DNA of 64,000 nucleotides from Plantago major (GCA_026545765.1 CM048844.1:73437035-73501034); one strand, 5' to 3'; shown: positions 32,500 to 43,653, counted from the first letter of the stretch. Notes: generated by a model from the letters alone, not told the origin. A program made the numbers and translations.

Positions 32500-32630
32500 G
32501 TAAGGATTCGTTGACTTGAGACTTGGCGTCTTTTCTTTTTCAATATACTCTATTTTGATTAGGTATTTCTGCAATTCTGATAATTCTTCTTTATTCCAAC
32601 TGTATCTAACGCCTCTGGTTTATTGTGTAG
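32500..32630 (+). other. Intron 1 of aORF1, copy B
   Basis: 131 bp, donor GTAAGG, T-rich, acceptor TTTATTGTGTAG. It carries in-frame stops; removing it joins the exons in phase 1. Same length in copy A. Confidence 0.82.
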
Positions 32631-33114
32631 CTTATTGGTTCGACTATATCATGTCGACACTCCGCGAGAAGAAGAAGTTGCAGAGAGAGCAGCAAGCCTT
32701 GGAGGTAGCCGCTGGTCAAAGGACCAAGATCATTAACACTTCCGCGGGTCTTCCCATGCCCGATCCGAAGAATGCCGCGGTTTTTGCTGCGGAGGAAGAA
32801 AGGCAGAACAAGGCCGGAGAGGATTCTCAGGCCTTGGCGGTGCCCGACAAGGGTAAAGCCCCCCTCACTCGGAGCGCCACTGCTTCGAAGTCCTGTGCCT
32901 CATTGCTGCACCACAACGGGAGGTGTTGATGCGGGACGCCATTACCTCGGGGCGCAAGAGAGGAGCAACCTCGGAGGCTCCTCCCACAGCAAAGAGACAA
33001 CAATTGTCCGCTGTTCTTCCTGTTGATCAAGCTGCTCTTGACAAGGAGTACGAGCTGGCTTGCGGGCTCCCTGAGGTTGAGCGGGTCGGAGGGCTGGATG
33101 GGCTATACCAACGG

Positions 33115-33195
33115 GTAAGTAATCTTTGGATGCTCTCCTTAGTTTGTTCTTAGTATGATAAAAGTGCAACTTATATTCTTACGGACTTCTCGCAG
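33115..33195 (+). other. Intron 2 of aORF1, copy B
   Basis: 81 bp, donor GTAAGTAATC, acceptor GGACTTCTCGCAG. It contains stops; removal joins the exons in phase 0 (YQR to LGCFIRAM). The acceptor is lost in copy A. Confidence 0.8.
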
Positions 33196-33999
33196 CTCGG
33201 CTGTTTCATCAGGGCCATGCAATGGAAGGACGCTGAACGCGCTACCATTGAGGAGGATCTCCACAAGGCTGTGGCCACTTCCGCGGATGAGGCTGAGAAG
33301 GCGAAACAATTGGAGATGCGGCTGAAGGAACAAGAAGTGAAGTTCCATAAGCTGAAGGCCAGCTGGGAAGAAACCAAGGCGGACCTCGATTGGCAGGAGA
33401 ACTTTGTCCACAAGTCGATGAAGGCTTTTCTGGATTCCAAGGATATACTGCTCGGAGGCCTCCAATATGCCCGTCTTCAAGCTGGCCGTGACTTCTTGGA
33501 GTCCGACTCCTTCAAGTTCTTGATGGCGGACAAATCCGATGCTTCTCGCCTGGATGGGTTCGTGTCCGCTATCGGACAACTGCAGTCCAAGGGACTACTT
33601 CCTCCGGACTTTAACTGGAAGACGGAAGGATTAATCCCTTCTGCGGATGCTAATGGCGTGGAAGTCCCCGTTGACAGTGTCTCGGATGAACAGTTGGCCG
33701 CGTGCGAGTTTGCAGAACTCGTCACTGAGGAAGGTGAGATCGAGATCCGAAATGGCGGGCCCTTCCTCCCAAGATGGGTCCCAGATGCTCTCCGGAAGGT
33801 ATGCTTTGTACCCTTCGACAATTACCGTGCTTTCCTGAAGAAGTGGTTCGCCCTGCCTTGCCGGGTTGTTGGCTATCCCGCGGATTTCAACTTGTTCAAT
33901 GTTGTTGAGTCCATTGCTACACAAGCTACCTCCAATATGCCTCCAGTCGATCCGCCTCAAACTGGTGAAGCTGGTCCGAGCCAAGATGGGCCTCAGTGA

Positions 34000-34409
34000 G
34001 AAGTCCGGGGTATGCCCCGTTGAAATTCTGTATTTGTTGACTTTTTCTGTTGTATTTGCATCTTTTGATAACTCGGAATGTCCTTACATACTATAACAAT
34101 GTTTCGTATTTTATCCGAGGAGTTGAACCTCCTATGCTTCCAAACTATTACTTGCTCTCTTCGCTCCTTTTATCTGTTTCTCATACGCTGAGTTTTTATA
34201 AATTGTCCATCTCTTAAGAGCACGGACCGCTGTAGACGGCATCTGATGTAGAAATCAGACCATCATCTTTTCGATACTCGGGCCATTCGCCCTTTGGGAT
34301 GTCTAATCCTTCTAGAAGGAGGAAGGTGAAACAGTTATGACTACGTCTTTTCATCTTCTCAGTCGTCGGATGATCGACAGATGGCGAGATCTGAAAGACT
34401 CCTTGCCAC
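34000..34409 (+). other. Spacer: aORF1 3' end and aORF2 upstream region, copy B
   Basis: About 410 bp with no gene. It likely holds the aORF1 3' untranslated region and the aORF2 upstream promoter. A CTTCTAGAAGGAGGAAGG segment at about 34310-34326 is kept in copy A. Confidence 0.5.
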
Positions 34410-34417
34410 TATAAATA
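34410..34417 (+). promoter_or_regulatory. TATA box of aORF2, copy B
   Basis: TATAAATA in CCACTATAAATAAGGGTG, 107 bp before the aORF2 ATG. Conserved at 11835-11842 in copy A. Confidence 0.65.
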
Positions 34418-34516
34418 AGGGTGTGGTAATTCTCCCTTTTTCACTGTTGTACTTTCCCTCACTCTTTCTTGTGCTTTATCCACTTTATTATCCCGCGGGA
34501 GTCAGTGTGCTTTAGA

Positions 34517-34798
34517 ATGTCAGAATCGGGCGATGAAGAGTATAGTCCTTTGGGTGAATCGCTTCAAGGGAACATGCATCCGCCCATTTACCCGGGTAGA
34601 GGCACCGCAGAAGACCCGATTGTCCTGGATTTTGAAGGAGATCCCCCTCAATGTCCAGGAATAGCTAGGAGATTGGCTGAGGAGGAGAGAGAGCGGACGC
34701 TGAGGTTGATTCGTATGAAGATCCGTGCGCAACAGCAAGCTCGTCAGGGCCGAGGTGGAGGCTCGGAGTCCCAAGGCTCGACTTCCGGAGTCTGGTGA
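34517..34798 (+). CDS. aORF2 of copy B: small antisense gene
   Basis: An uninterrupted frame of 93 codons. The ATG at 34517 (MSESGDEEY) is chosen because copy A has the same start; the frame stays open 48 bp further upstream. It comprises an acidic N-terminus, PPIYPG, DPIVLDFEGD, then a highly charged helix with EEERERTLRLIRMKIRAQQQ, and a Gly/Ser-rich end (GGGSESQGSTSGVW). No signal peptide or membrane segment. It lies about 520 bp after aORF1 on the same strand, with its own TATA box, so it is probably a separate transcript. Most differences from copy A leave the protein alike, but with only two copies selection cannot be judged. Family not recognised. Confidence 0.65.
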   Translation: MSESGDEEYSPLGESLQGNMHPPIYPGRGTAEDPIVLDFEGDPPQCPGIARRLAEEERERTLRLIRMKIRAQQQARQGRGGGSESQGSTSGVW

Positions 34799-36131
34799 AG
34801 GAACAAGGCGGGGTATGCCCCGTGGATGCATGTACTTATTCTTGGATCCTTCCAGATTGTACTTCTGTTATGTAAATGTTCGGATAATTTTGTTTATAAA
34901 ATTCGAACTATTTTTCCTCGGATGGGATTTCCATCTTTTTCTTGTGCAGACTTCGTCGGATGATATTGACGCATATATTTTTGTAAAAATGGCTAAGAAA
35001 CTCGAACGTAGTTGATGGGCTTGTTTAGGCTTGATTGGATAAACCTGTCTTGCCCAATACTGTTCGGCCCAAATGAATAGTTTAGGCCCATTGTCGACGT
35101 CGAAGTTCTGACGTGTCGGATGCCTATTGGTTCATCACTTCCATAAATACTGTGGATCCCTCTTAGCCTTAGTTTAGGCCCATTGTCGACGTCGAAGTTC
35201 TGACGTGTCGGACGCCTATTGGTTCGTCACTTCCATAAATACTGCGGATCCCTCTTAGCCTTAGTCGTGCAGATCCAACTTCCACTTTCCAAATCTACTC
35301 AATAGCAAGAGGACGATCTCTTGAATAGTTTCCCCCTCTTGACTCCAGTCCACTCTCAAGTCGGCGTCCATCCTGAGTTTGAGAGTGGCGTGGGTCTAGA
35401 GGGGAAAATTGTTGAAGATCAGACACCGAAAGGCATAGATCTCGATTTTAAATGTATGTCCGTCCGTCTCCTTTGCTTTCTGCCAACCCCACTTTACTGG
35501 CTCAAATCTCTCTTATATTGGAAACGGTCTCCTAATTTCAAGAGAGTTTGAGTCTTTAAAGCCGGTGAGGCGGAAATCTCTCCTTGTCTGCACCTTGTTT
35601 TACCCGGACACAGGATTTGCATCGCCACGTTTTGGCGGTATCCCGAAGGATTCCAGCACGTTTAACCATTTTCTCGTGCGCAGGTAGATCGAGTTCCTGA
35701 CCTCCGTGGAAATCAAACTGGCCGCTCGACACGGAAGAAGTTTTTCTCGGCGGGGGAACGATCTTCGCTGGGAGATGGCGTATCTCCAGAGACGTTTTTC
35801 TGCATTTATCGTGTTGCGTCCGTAAGTTCGGATAATTGATCCGGGATTGTAAACTGTACAGACAAGATTATGTATAACTCGTCTTTGTATGAATGAAATC
35901 TCTTGCTTTCCTTGTCATTAATCGAACATTAAATCTCAGATGCGTAAATCAAAAAATCACAAATCGAAAGATAGAGGTTGTATTGATTTGCCGGAAATTC
36001 AATTACAACTTGCGGGCTCTATGGCCAATGACAAAAGGATCAAAAAAGAAACAGAACTGACGGAGTTCCGTGTAATAAATAGTTGAAATTGAGATGATCA
36101 ATCGACACGATGGAGCTCCGCGCAATTATCT
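34799..36131. other. Region between aORF2 and pol end, copy B
   Basis: About 1.3 kb of non-coding element DNA. It holds the duplicated 92-bp unit (35081-35264) and the 3' ends of two convergent transcripts (pol on minus, aORF2 on plus). A short plus-strand open frame (35321-35551) is partly shared with copy A but does not read beyond general DNA similarity, so I do not call it a gene. Confidence 0.6.
35081..35264 (+). repeat. Tandem duplication of a 92-bp promoter-like unit
   Basis: Two adjacent units (35081-35172 and 35173-35264) differ at about three positions. Each starts TTTAGGCCCATTGTCGACG, contains TGACGTGTCGG (an ACGT-core motif of plant promoters), and has CCATAAATACTG as a weak TATA-like box on the plus strand. 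The duplication is absent from copy A. Confidence 0.85.
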
Positions 36132-38216
36132 TTATGCATAGAATTTCTGAAGGTTTCTAGCATTCCACGGACGCTTGAGGGGATGTCCATTCTCATCTTC
36201 TAATTCATAACTCCCATTTACTTTTGCCCCAACAATCTTGTAGGGACCTTCCCACTTGGGTTTGAGTTTCCCAATATTGCTCAAAATGTCGGCTCGTCGG
36301 AGTACTAGGTCCCCGACTTGCAAGTTCGCCGCATGAACGTTCCTGTTGTAGGCTCGGGCAGCGGTTGCCTGATACCTAAGGATATTCGCCAGTGCATCAG
36401 ACCTTTTCTGTTCAAGCATGTCCAGCTCGAATATCCGAGCTTCTTGGTTTGCCTTGTCTCCGAACTCTTGGATTCTCAAAATCTCTACAGCAATCTCGGA
36501 TGGTATGACTGCCTCTGAACCATACAACAAGGAGAAAGGAGTTTCTTTGGTCGCAGTCCGTGCATTGGTGCGATGCGCCCATAGCATGCCTTCCAGGTCG
36601 TCCGCCCAGCTTTCTTGCGAAGTTCTTAACCGCTTCTCGAGGATCTTGACTATTGTTTTGTTTGTGGACTCAGCCTGTCCATTGGCTTGCGGGTATCCAA
36701 CAGATGTAAATCGTTGCTCGATTTTGAAAGACGCCAGCCATTCCTTGAGCCTATGTCCTGAGAACTGGGCACCATTGTCCGAGACGAGAATCTGGCTGCC
36801 AAAGCGATGATATTCTTCCGATAAAGGTCCGCACTCGACTTTCACGTAATGGTTGCAAATTTCCTCGGCTTCTACCCATTTGGTAAAGTACTCCACAATG
36901 AGAAACTTTTTCTGCTGGGTACCCCTCGGAAATGGTCCGACAATGTCGATACCCCACTGATCGAACGGACACGCTATGATTGACGGAATCATAGGGTTCA
37001 TCGGACGATGTGGGATGTTTGCGTAATATTGGCAATCCTGACATCTTCGGGCGTGGTCGGCGGAATCTTTACCGATGGTGGGCCAATAATAGCCTTGTCG
37101 TATAATTTTCTGGGCGAGGGTCCTCCCCCCGGAATGACTCCCACAGCTTCCATTGTGTATCTCTTCCAGCACGGTCTGTGCTTCTTGTGGGTTCAAGCAT
37201 CTCAGGTGGGTCCCGTAAAAAGATCTTTTGTACAGATCATCACCCATTATAAAATATCTATTTGCTCGGCATTGAACACTCCTTGATTCTTTCGGATCGG
37301 CTGGCAAAGATCCGTCCTTGAGATAGTTAAAAATGTCAGTCATCCAGTTTCTTCCTGTGTCAAGTATCATGACCGCCGAACTGGGACCCATGACGGTTGA
37401 GTCAGTAATGGTGAGTAGAATTACTCTCCTTATGTCCAAAGCCGCTGTAGCAGATGCGTATTTTGCCAAGGCATCAGCCCTTTCGTTCCAAGCTCTGTCA
37501 AACTTTTCCAAGGTGAATTCCTCGAAGTGGCTGGCCTCATTCTTGAGTAGCTCAAGATACTTGATCATCGAAGGACCTTTTTTGGCAAAACTTCCTGAAA
37601 ATTGGGCCTCGGCATTGTGAGTCCGTGTAAGCTTTGACCTTCGGGCTTGGGTGACTTGGCTAGCCATGACCACTAAAAGTGCCTCATACTCTGCCTCATT
37701 ATTGGTAACTTTGAAATCCAAGGAAATCGCATAGTCGAGTTCCGCGCCATCTGGGCTCTTAAGGTAGATTCCAATTCCTCCCACTCTTCCAGTGGAAGAA
37801 CCATCGACTTCCAATGTCCAGATATCGAAAGGATGTTTTTTGATTTGGAGATATCCTGCGAGCTGCTGAGGTTCCGCTCTTGGTTCATCCCCTCCAGTGA
37901 TTTTCGTTCTGATGTTGTCCGAACTGGGGTTTCTGGGAACATCACCAAGTAGAAACATTTGGTTGACCCGAGTTTCCCCCTCTGACAAAGGGAGGGGACG
38001 ATTGATGAACTGGGCTTCCTCGAGGTTTTCTGGGTTGAACATTGGCGGGATTGGATTTTGGATTATATGCTTGGTGATTAAGCACTCGAACACTTGCTTG
38101 TCAGGGACTTTCTCCGAATCCTTCTCTGGATAGTCCGCTAAAAAGTCGGCAAGGACCTGAGCCTTTTCGATTTGAGCTCGTAGCAAATGTCGTATTCGCT
38201 TAGATCGATCGCCCAC
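36132..38216 (-). pseudogene. pol: pol of copy B, second half: RNase H 2 and integrase
   Basis: A 694-codon minus-strand frame. It starts just after the first RNase H, where a 1-bp shift near 38180 separates it from the RT frame. The second RNase H has VDGSS, NNEAEYEALL and WNERADALAKYA, but three small compensating deletions (37615-37680) put the third catalytic Asp (TDSQL in copy A) out of frame, so this RNase H should be inactive. The integrase keeps HNGSCGSH and CQDC of the zinc region, with D at 36945-36947, D at 36777-36779 and E at 36669-36671 (35 residues between the last two), although a local frame swap alters the stretch before the second D. It ends with GKLKPKWEGPYKIVGAK and a stop at 36132. 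It is the 3' part of Gag-Pol. Confidence 0.92.
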
Positions 38217-39730
38217 TTAGAGAGTCGTCCTGATTGCTCGGGCTTTCCTAGGACCTGTTTCAAAGGTTCCGCAGTTAGTACCACTATTTTGTGAGACTTA
38301 AAGTAAGGTTTTAACCGTCTGGCGGTGTAAACCAAAGCGTATGCGAGTTTCTCGATCTTCACGTATCTTGTCTCCGCCCCAGCAAGGGCTTTGCTAAGAT
38401 AGTAGATCGGCAAATGCTCGTTAGCTTGAATCCGTACTAACACGGAGCTCATTGCCTCTTCCGTGATTGCTAGGTAGAGGTAGAGCGGTTCTCCTTCGAC
38501 GGGTTTGGAGAGCAGTGGAGGGGAATGGAGGTACTCTTTCAGTTTCTCGAAAGCCTCAGAACATTCCGCAGTCCACACAAAGTTCTCTCCTTTCCGGAGG
38601 ATTTTGAAGAACGGAAGATTCTTTTCCGCTGATCGGGAAATGAAACGACTTAAGGACATCAGACGTCCAATAAGCTGTTGTACCTCGTTGAGATTCTTCG
38701 GATGGGGCAGATCCAGGATTGCTTTGATCTTCTCGGGGTTTGCACTTATCCCTCTTTCTGTAACCATGTATCCCAGAAACTTTCCTCCCTTCACCCCGAA
38801 CGTACACTTTTCGGGATTCAACTTCATCCCATACTTCCGCAGAATGGAAAAGCAATTGTTGAGATGCTCAATATGCTCTTCTTCAGTCTTACTTTTAACA
38901 AGCATGTCGTCTACGTAGACTTCCATAGTCTTGCCCAACTCCTCCTTGAACATTTTATTCACCAATCGCTGGTATGTAGCTCCCGCGTTCTTCAATCCGA
39001 ATGGCATCACCTTGAAACAGTATACTCCTCTTGCCGCGAAGAAGGCTATTTTCTTGATGTCTTCCTTGGCCAGCCGGATTTGATAGAAGCCCTGGTATGC
39101 GTCCATGAAGCTTAGGAGCGCACATCCCGCGGTAGAATCTACCAACTGGTCTATGCGAGGTAGGGAATAAGGATCCTTTGGGCAAAACTTGTTGAGTCTT
39201 GTGAAGTCATTGCACATCCTCCACTTTCCAGGGGCCTTCTCGACGAGTACCACATTACAGACCCAGTCCGAGTATCTAACTTCTTCAATGTGCCCGGCTT
39301 TCAAGAGTCGGTCAACTTTCGCAGATATAATTGCATCCTTGACCGGGCCAAAGTCTTTCCTCTTCTGTCGGATATACCTGATCGAGGGATCCATGTTCAG
39401 ACGGTGAACAGTGATTCTCGGATCTATTCCCTTCAAATCATCAGTACTCCAAGCAAATACATCCCTGTTGTCTCGGAGACAAGCAATAAGTTTCATCTCC
39501 ACTTCTGTGCTCATCTCTGTTCCGATTCTTGTCCTCTTATCCGGGCTTCCAACAACAATCTCGATTTCCTTGAGAGTTTCGTGAGGCTCGATCCGTGCAG
39601 TCCTGGGGAATTTCTCCTTCGGGCTTCCTACCCCTATCTGCGGATTCTCCTGTTTGGGCGGGAGAACAACTATCGGATCGGAGGTCATCGTCATTGCCAA
39701 AACGGGGGCAGATGCCCTTCTCGTGGACAT
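38138..39730 (-). pseudogene. pol: pol of copy B, first half: reverse transcriptase and gypsy RNase H
   Basis: A 530-codon frame. RT motifs in order: KAGHIEEVRYSDWVCNVVLV, CNDFTRLNKFCPKDPYSLP, LSFMDAYQGFYQI (first catalytic Asp), MPFGLKNAGATYQRLV, and YVDD at 38906-38917 (second and third catalytic Asp); then GKFLGYMVTERGI. This copies RNA into cDNA inside the particle. The following gypsy-type RNase H reads LYLYLAITEEAMSSVLVR, so the usual first Asp of that domain (as in xTDAS) is absent; this matches the degenerate 'tether' RNase H of dual-RNase-H elements. The frame ends in a shift near 38180. The methionine at 39730 is internal to the polyprotein (after the protease). Confidence 0.93.
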
Positions 39731-40520
39731 AATGTAACACTCCCAAGCTTCTCGGATATTTCCTCGCTCTTCTCCTACTCCGAAGGGAGTTGGAAAATTT
39801 CATTCTGTTGTGTAAGGTGGATGAAATAGCCCGGAATTGATTGAGTCCTGGGCATCCAAAGATGGCGTTATAGTCGAAGGTCCGATCAACCACGACAAAT
39901 CGGACCGATTGCGTTATCCTGGCCGGGAAGGTTCCGAGTGAAACGTGTAACGTAACACTTCCTAGTGGTCGCACAGTTCCCCCTCCAAACCCCAGTATTG
40001 AGGTGTGAACTCTGTCGTAGCGGATTCTTCCCAACTCCATCTGATCTAGCGTCTTCTTAGAGATGATATTCGAAGAACTCCCGGTATCCACCAGAATTTT
40101 GTTCACTCGATAAGTCGCGATGGTCAATGAAACCACAAGAGGAACGTCCGGGTCGTCAATCTCCTCGCCTCCTGCCGTAGGAGGGGGGATTTCGCTATCA
40201 TCGAAAGATATTGCATTTGTTCCTCGAATTGCGGGGGCACCGCACGCCCTGTCATTGTTCCGGAGGTTTTGGGCGGTCCGCTCCCTTGCATTCCTGCTAT
40301 CACCTCCAGAGGGTCCACCTGCGATAGTGTTGATCACTCCGCTGTACGGAAGGTTCTCCATTTCCGCCTCATCGCCGTATCCGTACGGATGTCCTCCCCT
40401 GCGCGGCGGATAGCCTACTGGCAGAGGTGGGAAAGATAGTGGGTCAGCAGCGTTATCCTCCCTCCTTCGCTCCGTCCTATCGTGCCTGGAGGGCTCGTCC
40501 GCATATATGTGCTCCTTCAA
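39537..40520 (-). pseudogene. pro: Protease region of copy B
   Basis: Minus-strand frame carrying the gag-protease linker (SRNARERTAQNLRNND) and the aspartic protease, with DTG at 40080-40088 (LVDTGSSSNIISKKTL) and FDYNAIFGCPGLNQF. In copy A the last motif reads GRPG; here Arg is Cys. A 1-bp shift near 39770 moves the downstream part into the frame that continues as RT from 39730. The protease cuts the Gag-Pol polyprotein. Confidence 0.9.
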
Positions 40521-42178
40521 CTTGCCTTTTCACACCAGGTGCTCAACCTCTGTTTTTAACTGGACACAGTCGTCAGTCTCATGGCCTCTGCTCTTGTGAA
40601 ATTTGCAATATCCCTTCGCGTTTCTATTTCTCCGATTATGAGATGGCTTTGTCATTGGACGTCCAACTTCTTCTCAACTATAGTGGCCAAGATGTCGGAT
40701 CTCGGCTTATTGAGGCGCGTGTAATCCGCAAATCTCCTGGGTGGACTCCTCTCCCTGTAAATGCCTTTGTCTCTGTGATCTTTCTTCGGATCAAACTTCC
40801 CCTGGCGTTGCTCTTGTTTCTGCGGTTCCTTTCCTTTCCTCGATCCTGCTCGGACTGGTACATTCCTTCGGTATTCTTCTCCGTACATCACCTCCTCACA
40901 GATGTCATCCAAGTGCTTTTCGTTCCTCACTTCCTGACTGGAGAGCTTCCTCCTCAGCTCGGAGTTGTAAGTATTAGCATACAGGTGACGGACCCGTTCC
41001 TTAATACTATGGGGCTTAACCCGGAGTACTTCCGTATTGAAGCGATCTAGGAAAGTTCGAAGATCTTCCTGCTCCCTTTGGATGACTTGACCAGTGCTCG
41101 ACAAGACATTTTCTTCTTTTGATTTTCCGAATCGTGCAAGAACTTTGAAGATGACCGATACGACCTTATTGACTTGTTTGGCAAAGCGGTACCAATCCAT
41201 AGCATGTCGAAGAGGGTGGAGGAGAACGTAAGGGCTTTAGTATTGTCACCACCCTTGAATCCATCTTCTTTGTTGTACCTTGTCAGTGACCCACGGACAA
41301 GTATCCCGTAGTAGTATTCCAAGTTCGGAATCACTTGATCCGAGTTCCTATTTCTTTCCTTCTCCTCATGATATCATCACAGAGAGGATTCGCGCACTTG
41401 TAGTGATTCGCTCATGGTCCTTTACCAGGCGTCCGAGGTTCAGGATTTGGGTTTCTAAAGCTTTTTGCTGGGCGTATATTTCATCCGCTGTCATGACCTC
41501 TCCTATCCATGGATGGACTGCGACATCCGCGGGGAGCTCGTCTAGCTGGACGACTGGAATGGTTTCTGCTACATGATCTCTGTCCCTCATGGGAGCTTGT
41601 CGCGAACTCCCGGTACTGTTACCTCCTTCTTGGGATTCTCTTCCCTCACCCCGGACTTGCGAAGCAGAGGCCCGTCGGTCTAGAAGGTTTTGCAAATCCT
41701 CCTGGGGCAGCTGATCTCCTAATCTCTGTTGGATCGGATGTCATGCTTTGACAAGGCGGGCTCGCTTGAACCGCAGAACCATCGGCGGAGTGGCTTCCGA
41801 GGTGGGCATTGTTAGACCTAGGCATCCTTGGATAATCGTGAGCAACCTATCAAATCGAAGTTTCGCTTAGTCCGAGGTCGCCAGGCGGACAGCGACCATC
41901 GGCATCGTAATCGCTGACTGTGGTTGGGCCTTGAGCTTCGCCGAGAAGCTCGTATACCTTCTCCATGGTCCGTAGGCACGATATTCACAGGGACGCTTTG
42001 GCCTCCTCTAAGCGGGGCGTCTCTTTCCTCATCCGAGGACAGTGGCGATCATTGCCGCTCGGTTATCTCCTTCAGCGTTCCTCCCAGCCTTCGCCCCTCG
42101 GGTGGGGGACGCCTCGTATGCGTGGTGGTGGTGTTCCCATCAGCGATGTAGTTCGACTGTTCGTCTTGTTCTAGCCAT
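40521..42178 (-). pseudogene. gag: gag of copy B, heavily frameshifted
   Basis: Begins with MARTRRT at 42178, as in copy A, but a 1-bp deletion shifts the frame at once. Recognisable pieces: LLDRRASASQVRGEG to VMTADEIYAQQKALETQI (41366-41695), VIPNLEYYYG (41047-41334), and FLDRFNTEVLRVKPHSIKE to RSPPRRFADYTRLNKPRSD (40652-41200). The zinc-knuckle region near 40555-40620 is out of the main frame. Several small deletions make it the most damaged gene of copy B. Confidence 0.88.
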
Positions 42179-42214
42179 CAGCAAAACACAAACACAGATC
42201 CTTTTTTGTACAGT

Positions 42215-42232
42215 TTCCCACAGACGGCGCCA
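42215..42232 (-). other. Primer binding site of copy B
   Basis: On the minus strand TGGCGCCGTCTGTGGGAA three bases after the LTR; identical to that of copy A. Confidence 0.78.
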
Positions 42233-42235
42233 AAA

Positions 42236-42713
42236 TGTTGAGGGGTAAACCTCGAACACCAACACTACTACTGCAAGTAACCTAATCTAAGCTCCACCTC
42301 CAACTTGAAGTCCGGGAAAAGGCTTGTCCGAGAAAGAGCACCTGAAAGGACTAAGGGGGGGGGGGGGGGGTTAGAACGGGTTACCCAGATTGCCAAGGTC
42401 AATCCGGAAGGAGGCTTTACTCAAAGGAGAGATGATAGCTCTCAATGCAATAGTAATGGGAAAGGTATTATGGATATCACCTATCACTTATCACTTAAAT
42501 CTCCCTTTTAACGTCACTTACCTTAAGGTCTTGGACCTTGTGCTATATTTATAGTTATCATGTACTTATGAAGAGGTTCATAAGATGATGCCAAGTGTAT
42601 GATTCAGATATGGACACCAATGCTACCTTTGGCCCATGGCCCATTAGTGAATAGTAATCCAATACTAATTAATGGGCCAGGAGGGTAGTTTGGTCCTTTC
42701 CCTCTGAGAGTAC
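42236..42713 (-). repeat. 5' LTR of copy B, part 1 (interrupted by copy C)
   Basis: 478 bp from the internal border to the insertion site of copy C. It continues at 52078-52472. TATA box on minus at 42546-42553; G-run of 16 at 42355-42370. Confidence 0.95.
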
Positions 42714-43653
42714 TGTTGAGGGTGTAACTCCCCAACTACTTAGATTTATTTCAACTCCACTAATGGGTGCCAAGGTAAGAAGCTCCTTGCTAGGTAAGGA
42801 CCAATGCGTAAGAACCAGCGACCAACTACTTCGGTAAGGACCTGCACACTTGAGTGGGGGGGTTAGTGCCCGGTTTGCTAAGTGTCAAACCGGGATGAGA
42901 CTTTACTCGAGAGTGACTGAAGATCAACTCTGTATAATATTCGGGATTGAGGTCGTGATGTGACTTGTCCGATTACTTACTTGTGGAGATGTGTGCCTTA
43001 TTTATAGGCTATCATCAAAATGGAAGGCCTTGCTAGGATTGCGCCAAGTGTAAGGCTACAATTGAGCCACCAATGCTAATATGAGGCCCATAGCCCAATA
43101 ATGATGCTTTAGCCCATGCCATCTTGGGCTTTAGGGGTAGTTTGGTCATTATTGGGAGAGTTCTTGAGGATGTGACTAGTTCTGCCGAGTTCCCAGGTTC
43201 GGAGAGATGGGTCCGGACGATTGGTCCGGACCATATTTGGTTGTCAGCTGAGGAAGTTCTCCTGCCTGTCCAACTCTTCCGATTCGGAGCTCCTGGGTTC
43301 GGACATCTCACTCTTTGGTGCCCATTTGCTTGGTTGCTTTATGAGATGGTCATGCTGGATCCGAGTTGACATCCGGATCGGAGTCCTTGGGTCGGAGAGG
43401 GTACTGACTTATCACTATGCTCCTTTCCCAGAGAGGCTCGGACCAAGGTGGGTCGGACCTATGGTCCGAGTCGGGCCTTGTAGGTCCAAATCCTTCGTCC
43501 CTTTCTTTCAATGTGGGTCGGACCATGGTTGGTCTGCCCGGATCGGACCGTTGGCTCGGACCAAAGTGTCTCGGATCCATTGGATGACTTGGGATGCCTT
43601 AGGATTCGTTCCTAGGTCCTTTATGACGGATTGGACATATTTCCGTATCAACA
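42714..43653 (-). repeat. 3' LTR of copy C
   Basis: 940 bp, paired with 51139-52072. About ten substitutions were noticed by eye, plus a deletion of about 14-17 bp in the partner near 51872 and a different G-run (7 at 42856-42862 versus 14). TATA box on minus at 42999-43006. Confidence 0.96.

Larger units (their letters stand above)
31150..33999 (+). pseudogene. aORF1 of copy B: spliced gene antisense to gag-pol, nearly complete
   Basis: ATG at 31150, three coding exons: 31150-32499, 32631-33114 and 33196-33999, separated by GT-AG introns of 131 and 81 bp. About 880 residues once spliced. Exon 1: an acidic N-terminal region (VEDYLMDVLSSRDSD), a long Glu/Asp run, a basic patch (RPSRRSSQR), then the central domain with VPEPGHAFYNPPAGYMCVHE and FSCGWKIPIATELKNILNHI, like the plant 'putative gypsy type transposon' family (PF04195 from memory). 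Exon 2: MSTLREKKKLQREQQALEVA, charged. Exon 3: coiled coil (EAEKAKQLEMRLKEQEVKF) and a C-terminal domain ending at TGA 33997-33999. Two frame lesions: a 1-bp deletion near 32230 relative to copy A, and a slip in the C-run near 32860. Role unknown; antisense ORFs in this position are known in Tat elements, but their function is not settled. Confidence 0.82.
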
